A stretch of 64,000 nt of DNA from Hemerocallis citrina (taxonomy: Eukaryota > Streptophyta > Magnoliopsida > Asparagales > Asphodelaceae). Shown piece by piece: positions 9,700 through 19,762 of the stretch. A model generated the notes under the pieces. It was not told where the DNA came from, made no database searches, and saw only the letters and a list, made by a program, of their open reading frames with translations. The translations under genes were made by a program, and so were the position numbers. How positions within the stretch are numbered: position 1 is the stretch's first letter; the number at the start of each line of letters is the position of its first letter. The stretch covers positions 75,521,227 through 75,585,226 of the forward strand of contig CM030366.1 in the NCBI GenBank assembly GCA_017893485.1, read 5' to 3'.

Positions 9700-10275
9700 T
9701 TCCATAGTGAGGCTCGCCGGTCTTAGCGAGTGTTCGACGGTTGTGGGAGCAAATCCAAATGGTGATCCACTCCTAACTCGCCGAGAAGCAAGCTTGGGGA
9801 GTGGAATCGAACCTAGTGCTGGACTCCGGAACCATCGGTGTAGTTCAACGGTTGTGGGAGCAATTCCGAATGGTGATCTACTCCTAACTCGTCGAGAAGC
9901 AAGTTTGGGGAGTGGAATCGAACCAAGTGTTGGACTCCGGAACCATCGGTGTAGTTCAACGGTTGTGGGAGCAGTTCCGAACGGCGATCTACCTCTGGCT
10001 CGTCCGGGGGCGAGCCGAGGAGGTAAAGTCGAGCCGAGTGTTGGACTCTGAACCATCGGTGTAGTTCAACAGTTGTGGGAGCAATTCCGAATGGCGATCT
10101 ACCTCTGGCTCGTCTGGGGGCGAGCCGAGGAGGTAAAGTCGAGCCGAGTGTTGGACTCCGAACCATCGGTGTAGTTCAACGGTTGTGGGAGCAGTTCCGA
10201 ACGGCGATCTACCTCTGGCTCATCCGGGGGCGAGCCGAGGAGGTAAAGTCGAGCCGGACATTGGACTCCGAACCA
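9700..10275 (-). repeat. Tat1 3'-region tandem array, unit about 110 bp
   Basis: About five units. Each contains AACGGTTGTGGGAGCAATTC, a central segment, and AAGTGTTGGACTCCGGAACC on the + strand. In element orientation the core matches the E0 array (480-900), including CTCACCATTCGGAATTGCTC. Later units diverge in the middle third (CTGGCTCGTCCGGGGGCGAG). ORFs on both strands are shadows of the periodic sequence. Confidence 0.85.
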
Positions 10276-10435
10276 TTGGTCGAAAGATGAAAGAAACAAG
10301 AGAGACGCAAACAAATTCACAAGTATGAGAGAGCGTTCTTTATTGATAATTGACGGCGAACCGTGTTTACATATTACAACTTATGAAAATAGATTATAAG
10401 TTAAAGGAGAGGAATGGCTCGATATCCTGCAATAC
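10276..10435 (-). other. Tat1 post-pol spacer
   Basis: A short non-coding stretch between the integrase stop and the tandem array, in element orientation downstream of pol. Nothing recognised. Confidence 0.4.
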
Positions 10436-11293
10436 TTAGAGAGGCGCTGGGGCGCCTTCTTGGTATTTCAGGAGGTGGTCGGCATTCCAGGTCCTCGGAA
10501 TCTCTCTGCCCTCTAGATCTTCCAAACGATATGCTCCGGGCCGAACTACCCTTGTGATCTTGTAAGGCCCTTCCCAGTTCGGAGCCAGCTTGCTCTTCTG
10601 ATTAGGGAAGGATATGGCCAGTTTTCTCAAGACTAAATCCCCTTGCTTAAGGTTGGTGGGTCGGACCTTCTTGTTGTATGCCAACTCGACCCTTCTTCGG
10701 TAATTCTGTTGCCGAATTGACGCTCTTTCCCTCAACTCGTTCACCAGATCTAAGTTTGCTCTGAAGTCTCTGGCGTTCTGTTCCTCATTGTAGGCTGCGA
10801 GGCAAGGGGAAGGTATGCCGACCTCGAGGGGTATCACCGCCTCAGACCCGTAGGTGAGGTTGAAAGGGGACTCTCCGGTGGGGGTCTGCTTGTTGGTGCG
10901 ATAATTCCACAGCACATTGGGGAGTTGGTCGACCCATAGGCCTTTGGAACATTTGTCCAGCCTTTTCTTGATACCTGCGAGGATCTGCCGATTGGCGTTT
11001 TCTGCCTGTCCGTTCGACTGAGGGTGGGAGACGGATGAGAAGTGCTGCTGGATGGCAAGGTCGTCGCACAGAGCTCGGAATGCTGCACCAGTGAACTGAG
11101 TCCCGTTGTCCGTTACAAGGACACGAGGGACGCCGAATCTGCAGATGATGTTCTTCCAGAAGAATTGAACCACCTTATTCTCGGTTATAGTGGCGAGGGG
11201 CTCGGCTTCAATCCACTTCGAAAAGTAGTCGATGGCTACGACCAAGAACTTGAACTGACCCGGAGCTGGAGGGAAAGGCCCTAGTAAATCCAT
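10436..11293 (-). pseudogene. pol: Tat1 pol, integrase core and C-terminal part
   Basis: The open frame continues the polyprotein after one TAG at 11294-11296. It begins with the integrase core: first Asp in V-A-I-D-Y-F-S-K-W, second Asp in V-T-D-N-G-T-Q-F, and the catalytic Glu in N-G-Q-A-E-N-A-N-R, a complete D-D-E set. A C-terminal segment with G-D-L-V-L-R, N-W-E-G-P-Y and W-N-A-D-H-L-L-K-Y is typical of gypsy integrases outside the chromoviruses. No chromodomain is seen. The enzyme would join element cDNA to host DNA in the nucleus. The nonsense codon just before the core replaces a residue that is Trp in many relatives (inference), a single G-to-A change. Confidence 0.85.
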
Positions 11294-11296
11294 TCC

Positions 11297-13140
11297 CTAC
11301 ATTGCGAAGGGGATAGGACTTGATAGGGAGGCGAGATTGGCTTGAGGGAGGCAACGAACGTTGGAATGTCTCTGACAAGAGCCGCATTGCCGGACATGTC
11401 GCTCGGCGTCTTGGAGGAGGGTCGGCCAGAAGTATCCATAGTTCAAAGCTTTTCGGGCCAAGGACCTGGATCCTGAATGCGCTCCGCCGATGCCTTCGTG
11501 GAGCTCTTGTAGGGCATAGTCGGCCTGTTCTGGGGAGAGGCACCTTAGGTATGGTCGGCCGTCAATTTGCGAGAAGGAGCGTTTGTATAGGATACCCTCG
11601 ACCAAGACATACCGCTCGGCCCTGGTTCTGACTCGGCGTGCTTCTTTGGGATCCTCGGGCAGGAGTCCGTCCCTTAAGAACTCCACCAATGGCTTCATCC
11701 AATTATCTTGCAGTAAGACCGGCAACGACTCTACCGAGCCGGAGGTCTCGTCTTCTATGCTCGGCCTTGAGAGGACCTCGATCAAAACGATCTGCTTGAG
11801 ACCTTGGAGGGAGGATGAGGCCAACTTGGAGAGGGCATCGGCCTGTGAATTTTCCTCACGAGGGACTCGTTGGATGAGTGCCTCTTCGAACTGGCTCATG
11901 AGGGCCCAGGCCCTGGCGAGGTACTTCGCCATTCGCTCGTCTCGTGCCTCGTATTCGCCCAAGACCTGGTTCACAACCAGCTGAGAATCACTGTGAATTC
12001 GGAGGCGCTGCGCCCCAGCACTTCGGGCAAGTCCGAGGCCTGCGTACTCCGCCTCATTGTTCGAGGCCTTGAAGTTCATACAGATCGCATACTGGAGGAC
12101 GAAGTCATCAAGGCCGTTCAGGATGATACCGGCACTGCTTCCTTCGTTACAGGAGGAGCCGTCCACGAAGACCGTCCAAATGGGGGGTCCATTCGGGACG
12201 TGGCTGACCTCAGGAATGGTGGACTCGACGATGAAGTCGGCGAGGGCCTGTGCTTTGATTGCTGTCCGAGGTTGGTAGGAGATGTCATGTTGGCTTAGCT
12301 CTATGGACCACTTCATTAGCCGGCCCGAGGTTTCGGGCTTATGGAGGATCTGCTTCAGCGGTTGGTCGGTGAGGACCACAACCGAGTGGGACTGAAAGTA
12401 CGGACGGAGCTTCCTTGCCGCCATGACCAGGGCGTAGGCCATCTTCTCTATCTTCGGATAACGGAGCTCGGCGTCCCGAAGTACCTTGCTCACGTAGTAG
12501 ATGGGCCTTTGGGCCCAGTCTTCCTCTCTCACCAAAACAGCACTTAGGGTCTGCTCGGAAGCAGCCAAGTAGATGAAGAGGGTTTCCCCCGGAACAGGTT
12601 TGCTGAGCAGAGGGGGGTTCACCAAGTAGGCCTTCAGTTGGTCGAACGATTCCTGTTGTGGTTGGCCCCATTCAAATCCCTTAGCCCCCCTGAGTGCCTT
12701 GAAGAAGGGGAGGCACTTTTCTCCAGACTTCGAGAGGAACCGGCCAATAGCGGCGAGCCGACCCGTAAGCTTCTGCACCTCCTTGACGTTCCGGGGCGGG
12801 GCCATGTCCAATATAGCCTTGATCTTCTCGGGATTTGCTTCGATCCCTCGCTGGCTCACCATGAAGCCGAGGAACTTTCCCGATGAGACCCCGAACGCAC
12901 ACTTGTTCGGGTTCAACCGCATGCTGTGCCTCTTTAATACGCCGAAGGCCTCCTGGATGTCGGCCACGTGGTCGATACCTCGGATGCTCTTGACGAGCAT
13001 GTCGTCAACGTACACTTCCATGTTGTGGCCTATCTGGCTCTGGAAGACCTTGTTGTCGAGGTGCTGGTAGGTGGCTCCAGCGTTCTTCAATCCGAACGGC
13101 ATGACTCTATAGCAATAGAGGCCCTGGTCGGTGATGAAGG
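11297..13140 (-). pseudogene. pol: Tat1 pol, RT (C-terminal part), two RNase H domains and integrase zinc finger
   Basis: This is the part of pol left after the copia insertion cut the RT. The coding sequence enters at the TSD (13136-13140). Near the N-terminus: G-L-K-N-A-G-A-T-Y and the RT catalytic Y-V-D-D. Residues about 200-320 form the gypsy RNase H (Y-V-S-K-V-L, L-T-D-Q-P-L). Residues about 330-460 form a second RNase H with V-F-V-D-G-S-S, N-N-E-A-E-Y and H-S-D-S-Q-L, the Tat signature. The end carries an H-x3-H...C-x2-C integrase zinc finger. It stops at a TAG at 11294-11296 before the integrase core. The enzymes would copy element RNA in cytoplasmic particles. Confidence 0.9.
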
Positions 13141-14537
13141 TGTTGGATCCTGTAGGCAAGACAACAAACACTAGAGGGGGGGTGAATAGTGTTTAATAAA
13201 AACTGCAGGAATTTTTCTCGGTGCAGTCGACTGAGTTAAGGACCAGTCGACTGATATGTTCAAAATAATTGAAAGTAACAACTCTGTGCAGTCGACTGAT
13301 GAATGAGACAGACAACTGAAGGCACAATGAAACTACAACTACAAACGGCACTGACCAGTCGACTGATAGTGCAAGGAGTCGACTGTCCAGAAGCATTTTG
13401 CAGAACTTAAATAAACAAGAATAAATGCAAACACAAGATAATCAATCACAGAGTACACAAGATATATCCTGGTTCGGTCCTCCCGACCTACATCCAGTCC
13501 CCAAGCAACCCACTTGAGATTTCCACTATTCTTGAAAAATTACAAGAATACCCTACGGCGTTACGACAACAACCTTGTCTAAACCGTAGTCCTTTCTCTC
13601 AAACAGAGAAAGCAGACCCACTCTACTACCAAGAGTGAAACAACACCGACTCTACAACCTAGAGTAAAAAACACTCTCCAACCGAGAGCAAGAGAACAAG
13701 AATACTTTACAGTCAACCTATAGCCTTATTGTTGTATGTATTGATGCACGTGGCTAACAAAATAGGTCGACTTCTATACTCAGTCCAGAGCGAATTCAAT
13801 GCTATACTGGACTGAATGTAGAGAACCAAAGTGTGTGAACCTGAAAGCTTTGTTTCTCACAAAAAAATCACTTAGAATGTTTTTCAAGAGTGCTTGGATT
13901 TCAAAGTAAAATTCTGTAGGTCTTTTCAGTGAGATCTGAACTCTACTTAAAGAGTTTGATCTCCTGAACGTTGGGAAACAGTTACTCAACTGTCAACCAA
14001 CGGATCTAAGCTTTTGAGTTTGAAAAAAATTTGATTTTGAAAAACAGAAAACGGTCAAACGCTCTAGAACAGTCGACTCGGTTGCCATATGAGTCGACTG
14101 ATCAGAGTTTGAATAATTTTAAACAGTTTTGTACTATCAGTCGACTGGCAGAAGCTTAAGTCGACTGGTACTCAAGAGTTAAAATTCTTCAAACTGTTTT
14201 GACTCTTTTTGGGGGTTTTAAAGAGATACACATTATGAAATTTTGAGTGTGTGTGTATGTGTGTGTGTGTGACAAGGCTTTACAACAGACTAAGACTCAA
14301 CAAAAGTAAAAATACAATGTTGACAAGACACAATAATTTAACACATTTGAGCTTGAAGTCTTGAGTCTTGAGTCTTGAATTGAGTCTTGATCCTTGTCTT
14401 GAAGTCTTCATCTGTATCCTTTTGATTTTGTTCATTTGTTCAGCTAGAATTGTCTTTGGTATGTACACTGCAATGTTAGCTGTATAACATAGACACATGT
14501 TGCACTGTGTTGTGATCATCAAAATCAAGAATCAACA
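13141..14537 (-). repeat. Copia 3' LTR
   Basis: It pairs with 21608-22996. The 8-bp length excess comes mainly from a longer GT microsatellite near 14248-14270. It holds five pairs of the CAGTCGACTG palindrome (13224/13244, 13289/13309, 13356/13376, 14070/14091, 14138/14158; some half-sites are degenerate). Confidence 0.95.
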
Positions 14538-14556
14538 TTCTCCCCCTTTTTGATGA
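14538..14556 (-). promoter_or_regulatory. Copia polypurine tract
   Basis: It directly abuts the 3' LTR. On the - strand it reads ATCAAAAAGGGGGAGAA. It is the plus-strand primer in the family. Confidence 0.85.
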
Positions 14557-15035
14557 TGAAAACACAATAGCTGATAACAATTTATATGGAAACATACAAG
14601 CATTGGTTTTAAAAGCTCCCCTATTAAAAACACAATATGCATACATAAAATAGATGTTATCATAAAGAATGTATCAGTCGACTGAACAATAGATCAGGCA
14701 ACTGAACAGAATATGAAAATATAACAAATGCAGTTAACATAAGTATCACAGATGCAGCAGTTAGAAGCAGTCGACTGTATCTCTTGGGGAAGTCGACTGA
14801 CCAGAGATATTTCAATACCCAGAACAGTGTAACAATGTTAACAAATCCAAACATAAGCAACACATAACACAGATAGATAAAATATAACTCAGATATTTCT
14901 CTCCCCCTTTGGAATCATCAAAAACCAGAAAGTAACAAGCTTTTGCATTAAAGAGAAAACGAAGATAAAGTCTAATACATAAAAACAAATGCATTAAAAA
15001 GAAGATTACATAATAGAAAAGAAAATAAGAGATCT
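14557..15035 (-). other. Copia 3' untranslated region with second purine tract
   Basis: Non-coding. A second GGGGGAG tract lies at about 14898-14912 (- strand), followed by a similar GATGATT context. Repeated purine tracts are a Sirevirus feature. Two palindrome pairs (14675/14695, 14768/14790) also lie here. Confidence 0.7.
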
Positions 15036-16116
15036 TCAATCTTCTTCATCGGAGTCTTCATCGTCATCTTGAGAAGGAGGATGAAATTGAGAGTTGAAGA
15101 GATGAGTGATGTTGTCAAGCTTAGAGTCAATGTGATCTAGCTTGGAATCTAGGTTATGGAGTTGGGTGTCGACAGTGGCTGAATGGTTCATTAGATAGGA
15201 AACACAGTCGTAGAGAGTACGAGGGTCATCAAAATTTGCTTGAAGAAGTGGATCAGAGGAGGTAGAAGGTCTAGAACTCGATCCTAATGGAGCTTGAGAA
15301 AGAGGAGGAGACCTAGGGGGTGATCGGGTAGGAGCATCAAGGAGTTTCATACGTGCCAAACTAGCACGATCGAAACACTCATAACGAGAAACAATATTTG
15401 TCTCCGAATCAAGATCAACACCAAAAGCTATAAAGACTCTAGTAAGAAGACCTCCAAAAGGTAAAAAGTGAGTGTGGTCTTGATTAAGTTTAGAAAAGAT
15501 AACTTGACCCCAGTTAACAACAATTCTACCAAAAATTGCATATATAGCTTTTTGTAATTCAATAGAATATTGGTCATAACTACCCTTTTTAGGAAGGATG
15601 TTATAGGCTAATATTCTACCTACAAGCTTAGCAATTGGTTTGATATTTTTGCTTGTCATTGGAGGGCCATGATTAGGTAGGAAAATTCTAGATAAAATAG
15701 AAGCATCATCTAAAAGAATGTCATCAAGAAATAATCCCACATCATCAATACCCAACATCTCATTAATCCTAGTCGGTGTGAGTGTCATTTTAACATTCTT
15801 CACAGACGAACGGATTAAGACATCCCCATCTGGTTTTTGGACTATTCTCATATTTGTATAAAACAAATAGATGAGTTGGGGATAGTAATTAGGTTGGTTT
15901 GATAAAGATAAAAAAATCATAAAGACTGCAGTTTTGGAATAAAGGGATGAGATTGAAACGATCTAGATCATTAAAGTTTACAAATCTTCCAGGGAAGATT
16001 GTAATGGTACAGAAGACATACCATCGATCAATAAGATCGGGACTCAAGAGATATTGAGTGTAGTCTTGGGAAGAAGAACTACCCTTATGAGATCGTTTAG
16101 ATCGTTTGGGTGCCAT
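15036..16116 (-). pseudogene. Copia third ORF in env-like position (putative plant transposon protein), frameshifted
   Basis: Two overlapping frames make one gene: 16116-15889 (Lys/Arg/Ser-rich start, then F-x-G-R-F-V-N-F) and 15920-15036 (about 290 residues). The change of frame falls at a run of seven A residues at 15910-15916, probably a one-base slip. The second part has a compact domain (about residues 20-190) resembling the plant transposon protein family often found in the retroelement extra-ORF position. A Pro/Ser linker, a short heptad-like segment with three L-D-S-K-L-D-type repeats and a Glu/Asp C-terminus follow. No clear signal peptide or transmembrane anchor is visible, so an envelope role is not supported. 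Function unknown. Confidence 0.7.
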
Positions 16117-16589
16117 AAAAAGAAAGTGGAAAGGATTTTACCTAAGAAAAAGAGAGATTCAAGCACAAGCAGCACTGAGAGAGTAGATCACCTTCTTCTC
16201 CAAAAGCTAGGGTTTTGAAATTGGGGGTAAAAGCTTGAGAACTGTAAGGGGTAAAAACGGCTGGTAAAGAGGGTTTTAACAGCGAGTGAACGGCTGAGAT
16301 CAAAGAGAGGTGAAATCGACGGTGGAAATTTGAGATCACGGGTGAAAAGATTGGTGAATTCCATCTCAAAAGACGCGATGAATAGTCGCTGAAGACGATT
16401 TAGCTCGCGACAGTCGACTGGTAGGAAGTTCAGTCGACTGAGTCGAGAAGAAAATAAAAGTTTTATGTCTACTAATCAGTCGACTGGTATAGGAACCAGG
16501 CGACTGGTCAGATAAAAAAATTGGTATGTTTTAAAAAGCCAGTACAGTCGACTTATTCAAGAGTACAGTCGACTTAACAGAAACAATTT
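16117..16589 (-). other. Copia pol to third-ORF spacer
   Basis: A non-coding interval of about 470 bp. It carries three palindrome pairs (16411/16431, 16477/16497, 16545/16566). The small ORF on the - strand (16142-16369) has no recognisable similarity. It could act as leader for the third ORF. Confidence 0.5.
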
Positions 16590-19500
16590 TTAGCAAATAT
16601 CAATAAAATCACAAATTCCAAGTTCTCTTCTTAAATTAATGAAAGTATCTTCTTTAAGGGGCTTGGTAAATATATCTGCTACTTGTTTATCAGTAGAGAT
16701 AAAGTCTAAAGATATATCTCCTTTTAAAACATGATCACGTAGAAAATGATGTCGAATATCAATATGTTTCGTACGTGAATGTTGAATCGGATTTTTAGAT
16801 AGATTAATTGCACTGGTATTATCACACATAATTGAGGGTTTCTCAAATGAAATACCATAATCTAATAAGGTTTGTTTCATCCATAAAATTTGTGCACATG
16901 CCAAACTTGCAGTGATATACTCAGCTTCTGTAGTTGATAGGGATACGGAGTTTTGCTTTTTACTGCACCAAGATACTAGGGAATGTCCCAAAAAGTGACA
17001 TGTACCACTAGTACTCTTGCGATAAATTTTGCTTCCAACAAAATCGGCATCGCTATATGACAAAAGTTGAAAATTATCGGTGCGTGGATAAAATAAACCA
17101 TATTCAGATGTGCCTTTAATATATCTTAAAATCCGTTTCACTGCTTTTAAATGAGACTCTTTAGGACTAGATTGATATCTAGCACATAAACATACGCTAA
17201 ACATAATATCTGGTCTACTTGCAGTAATATATAAGAGTGAACCAATCATACCTCGATAGAGTTTTTGATCAACACTCTTACCTAATAAATCTTTGTCAAG
17301 AGTAGTAGTAGTAGCCATAGGTGTGGATTTACTACTAGTACTATCCATGTTAAAACGTTTGAGTAGTTCCTTTGCATATTTGCCTTGATTGATAAATATG
17401 CCATTTGAGGACTGTTTAATTTGAAGTCCAAGAAAATAATTGAGTTCACCCATGTGACTCATCTCAAATTCATTTTTCATGGTATTAGCAAATTCTTGAC
17501 ATAGATTATTATTAGTAGAACCAAAAATTATATCATCAACATATATTTGTATGATTAAGATATCATTCTTAACTCTTTTGATAAACAAAGTAGTGTCTAC
17601 TTTACCTATTTCAAATCCTGTTTCTAAAAGAAAAGTTTTCAGACGATCATACCAAGCACGAGGTGCTTGTTTAAGACCGTATAAAGCCTTTTTCAATTTA
17701 TAAACATGATCTGGAAATTGTTCATGTTCAAAACCTGGTGGTTGTTTAACATAAACATTTTCCTTAATAAACCCATTAAGAAAATCACTTTTCACATCCA
17801 TTTGATAGAGTATAAAATTCATAAAACAAGCAAAAGATAATAAAATACAAATAGATTCTAGTCTAGCAACAGGAGCATATGTTTCATCAAAATCTATACA
17901 TTCTTCTTGATTATATCCTTGGGCAACTAATCTAGCCTTGTTCCTTACAACTTGTCCTGATTCATCTAACTTATTTTTGAATACCCATTTGGTACCAATA
18001 ATAGTCTGATCAGGAGGTCTAGGAACTAAATCACATACATCATTCCTTATAAATTGGTTTAGTTCATCTTGCATGGCATTCATCCAATATTCATTCTCAC
18101 AAGCTTCTTGTATATTTTTCGGTTCAAAATCCAACAAGAATGCTGTATGAGAGATCATATTAACATGTGAACGTGTCTGAATACCATGGGAGATGTCACC
18201 AATTATTAAGTCATGAGGATGATCTTTAACTTCAACAAATGACTTTGGTAAAGTTGAAGATGTCACAATCGGATCAGTCGACTTGACTTGTTCTTCAGTC
18301 GACTGCTTTACGTCAGTCGACTGGGAGACCTTATCAGTCGACTTATCAGACAGATTAGTTTGCTCTAAGGATTTAATCACATTATCTAAAGGTGATAAAT
18401 CAGTTTCATCATCTTTATTTAAGGTTGATGAAGGTAAGGATTCATCGAATGTAACATGTATTGATTCTTCAATAGTCATTGTAGACTTATTGAAAATTCT
18501 ATATGCTTTACTCCTATTTGAGTATCCTAAAAAGATACCCTCATTAGATCTAGGATCAAATTTGTCTAAATTATCTTTTGTGTTTAGAATAAAACACTTA
18601 CAACCAAATGTCTTAAAGTAAGAGACTTTAGGAATTTTATTAAAAAATAATTCGTAACAAGTCTTCTTTAGTTTAGGTCTTAGAAGAATTCTATTTAAAA
18701 CATAACAAGTTGTAGCAACAGCTTCTGCCCAAAAATACTTTGGTAGATTGCTTTCAACAAGCATAGTACGTGCGCATTCTTGCAAAGTCCTATTTTTCCT
18801 TTCAACCACTCCATTTTGTGGTGAAGCTCTAGGAAAAGCAAATGAATGTGTTATACCATTCTTGTTGCAATATTCTGTAAATGTTTCATTTTCAAATTCT
18901 CCACCATGATCACTTCTAATAGTGACTATGGTTAGAGATCTTTGATTTTGGACACGTTTACAGAAATGTGCAAATTCCTCAAAAGCATCATTTTTATGTT
19001 TTAAAAAGAATGTCCAAGTGAATCTTAAAAAATCATCTACTAAAACAAACACATATCTACTTTTATTTAAAGAAGCAACTCTAGTAGGGCCAAATAAATC
19101 CATATGAATTAATTCAAGTGGCCTACTAGTAGAGATTACTTCTTTTGTTTTAAAAGTGGATTTGATTTGTTTTCCTAGTTGACATGCATCACATAACTTA
19201 TCCTTTTTAAAGGATAGTTTTGGCAGTCCTTTAACTAGGTTATATTTAGATAATTTTGAGAGATTTTTCATATTCACATGTCCAAATCTTCTATGCCATA
19301 ACCAAGATTCATTGTTAGAGGCTATTAAACAAAAGTCATTTGAAGGATCAATTGCATTCAAAAACAATTCATAAATATTATTTTTACGAAAACCTTGAAA
19401 AATAACATTTTGCATTGTAGAGTCATAAATCAAACATGCATCTTTTTCAAAAACTATTTTATATCCTTTATCACACAATTGACTAATGCTTAAAAGATTA

Positions 19501-19709
19501 TGCTTTAAACCATTAACCAATAACACATTTTCTATAGTTGGGTTAGAAGTTTTACCGACCATGCCAATACCGATGACTTTGCCTTTGTTGTTATCTCCAA
19601 AGGTGACGGTTCCTCCATCTATGCTTTGAATAGTAGATAGTAGGTTGGCATGTCCTGTCATGTGTTTTGAACATCCGCTGTCTAATATCCAGCGTTCTTT
19701 CTTGGGTAC
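16590..19709 (-). CDS. pol: Copia pol: protease, integrase, RT, RNase H
   Basis: The frame is open from a TAG at 19710-19712 to the stop at 16590. No ATG opens the protease, so 19709 marks the upstream limit of the open frame and the first in-frame Met is at 19661. Order: protease D-S-G (codon 19680-19682), GAG-pre-integrase zinc site with H-x-R-F-G-H and C-x2-C, integrase with D in V-D-D-F, D in I-R-S-D-H-G-G-E-F and E in V-V-E-R-K-N-R, RT with M-D-V-K and Y-V-D-D, and RNase H with S-D-A-D and T-E-A-E-Y. Integrase before RT defines Ty1/copia. All catalytic residues are present over 1023 residues after that Met. A Ser/Thr-rich linker between integrase and RT is built from four palindrome copies (18275-18344). 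Confidence 0.93.
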   Translation of the reverse strand, partial: VPKKERWILDSGCSKHMTGHANLLSTIQSIDGGTVTFGDNNKGKVIGIGMVGKTSNPTIENVLLVNGLKHNLLSISQLCDKGYKIVFEKDACLIYDSTMQNVIFQGFRKNNIYELFLNAIDPSNDFCLIASNNESWLWHRRFGHVNMKNLSKLSKYNLVKGLPKLSFKKDKLCDACQLGKQIKSTFKTKEVISTSRPLELIHMDLFGPTRVASLNKSRYVFVLVDDFLRFTWTFFLKHKNDAFEEFAHFCKRVQNQRSLTIVTIRSDHGGEFENETFTEYCNKNGITHSFAFPRASPQNGVVERKNRTLQECARTMLVESNLPKYFWAEAVATTCYVLNRILLRPKLKKTCYELFFNKIPKVSYFKTFGCKCFILNTKDNLDKFDPRSNEGIFLGYSNRSKAYRIFNKSTMTIEESIHVTFDESLPSSTLNKDDETDLSPLDNVIKSLEQTNLSDKSTDKVSQSTDVKQSTEEQVKSTDPIVTSSTLPKSFVEVKDHPHDLIIGDISHGIQTRSHVNMISHTAFLLDFEPKNIQEACENEYWMNAMQDELNQFIRNDVCDLVPRPPDQTIIGTKWVFKNKLDESGQVVRNKARLVAQGYNQEECIDFDETYAPVARLESICILLSFACFMNFILYQMDVKSDFLNGFIKENVYVKQPPGFEHEQFPDHVYKLKKALYGLKQAPRAWYDRLKTFLLETGFEIGKVDTTLFIKRVKNDILIIQIYVDDIIFGSTNNNLCQEFANTMKNEFEMSHMGELNYFLGLQIKQSSNGIFINQGKYAKELLKRFNMDSTSSKSTPMATTTTLDKDLLGKSVDQKLYRGMIGSLLYITASRPDIMFSVCLCARYQSSPKESHLKAVKRILRYIKGTSEYGLFYPRTDNFQLLSYSDADFVGSKIYRKSTSGTCHFLGHSLVSWCSKKQNSVSLSTTEAEYITASLACAQILWMKQTLLDYGISFEKPSIMCDNTSAINLSKNPIQHSRTKHIDIRHHFLRDHVLKGDISLDFISTDKQVADIFTKPLKEDTFINLRRELGICDFIDIC

Positions 19710-19762
19710 CTATAAAAAGTTTAAGGTAAATATGGTACCCTTTTTATTGGGTCCAAAACACA

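Noticed and set aside
9707..10290. ORFs on both strands with V-G-A-(I/V)-P-N-G-D repeats
   Set aside because: Shadow of the Tat1 110-bp array.
18283..18621. 112-codon + strand ORF with S-V-D repeats
   Set aside because: Shadow of the copia pol linker; the periodicity comes from the palindromes.
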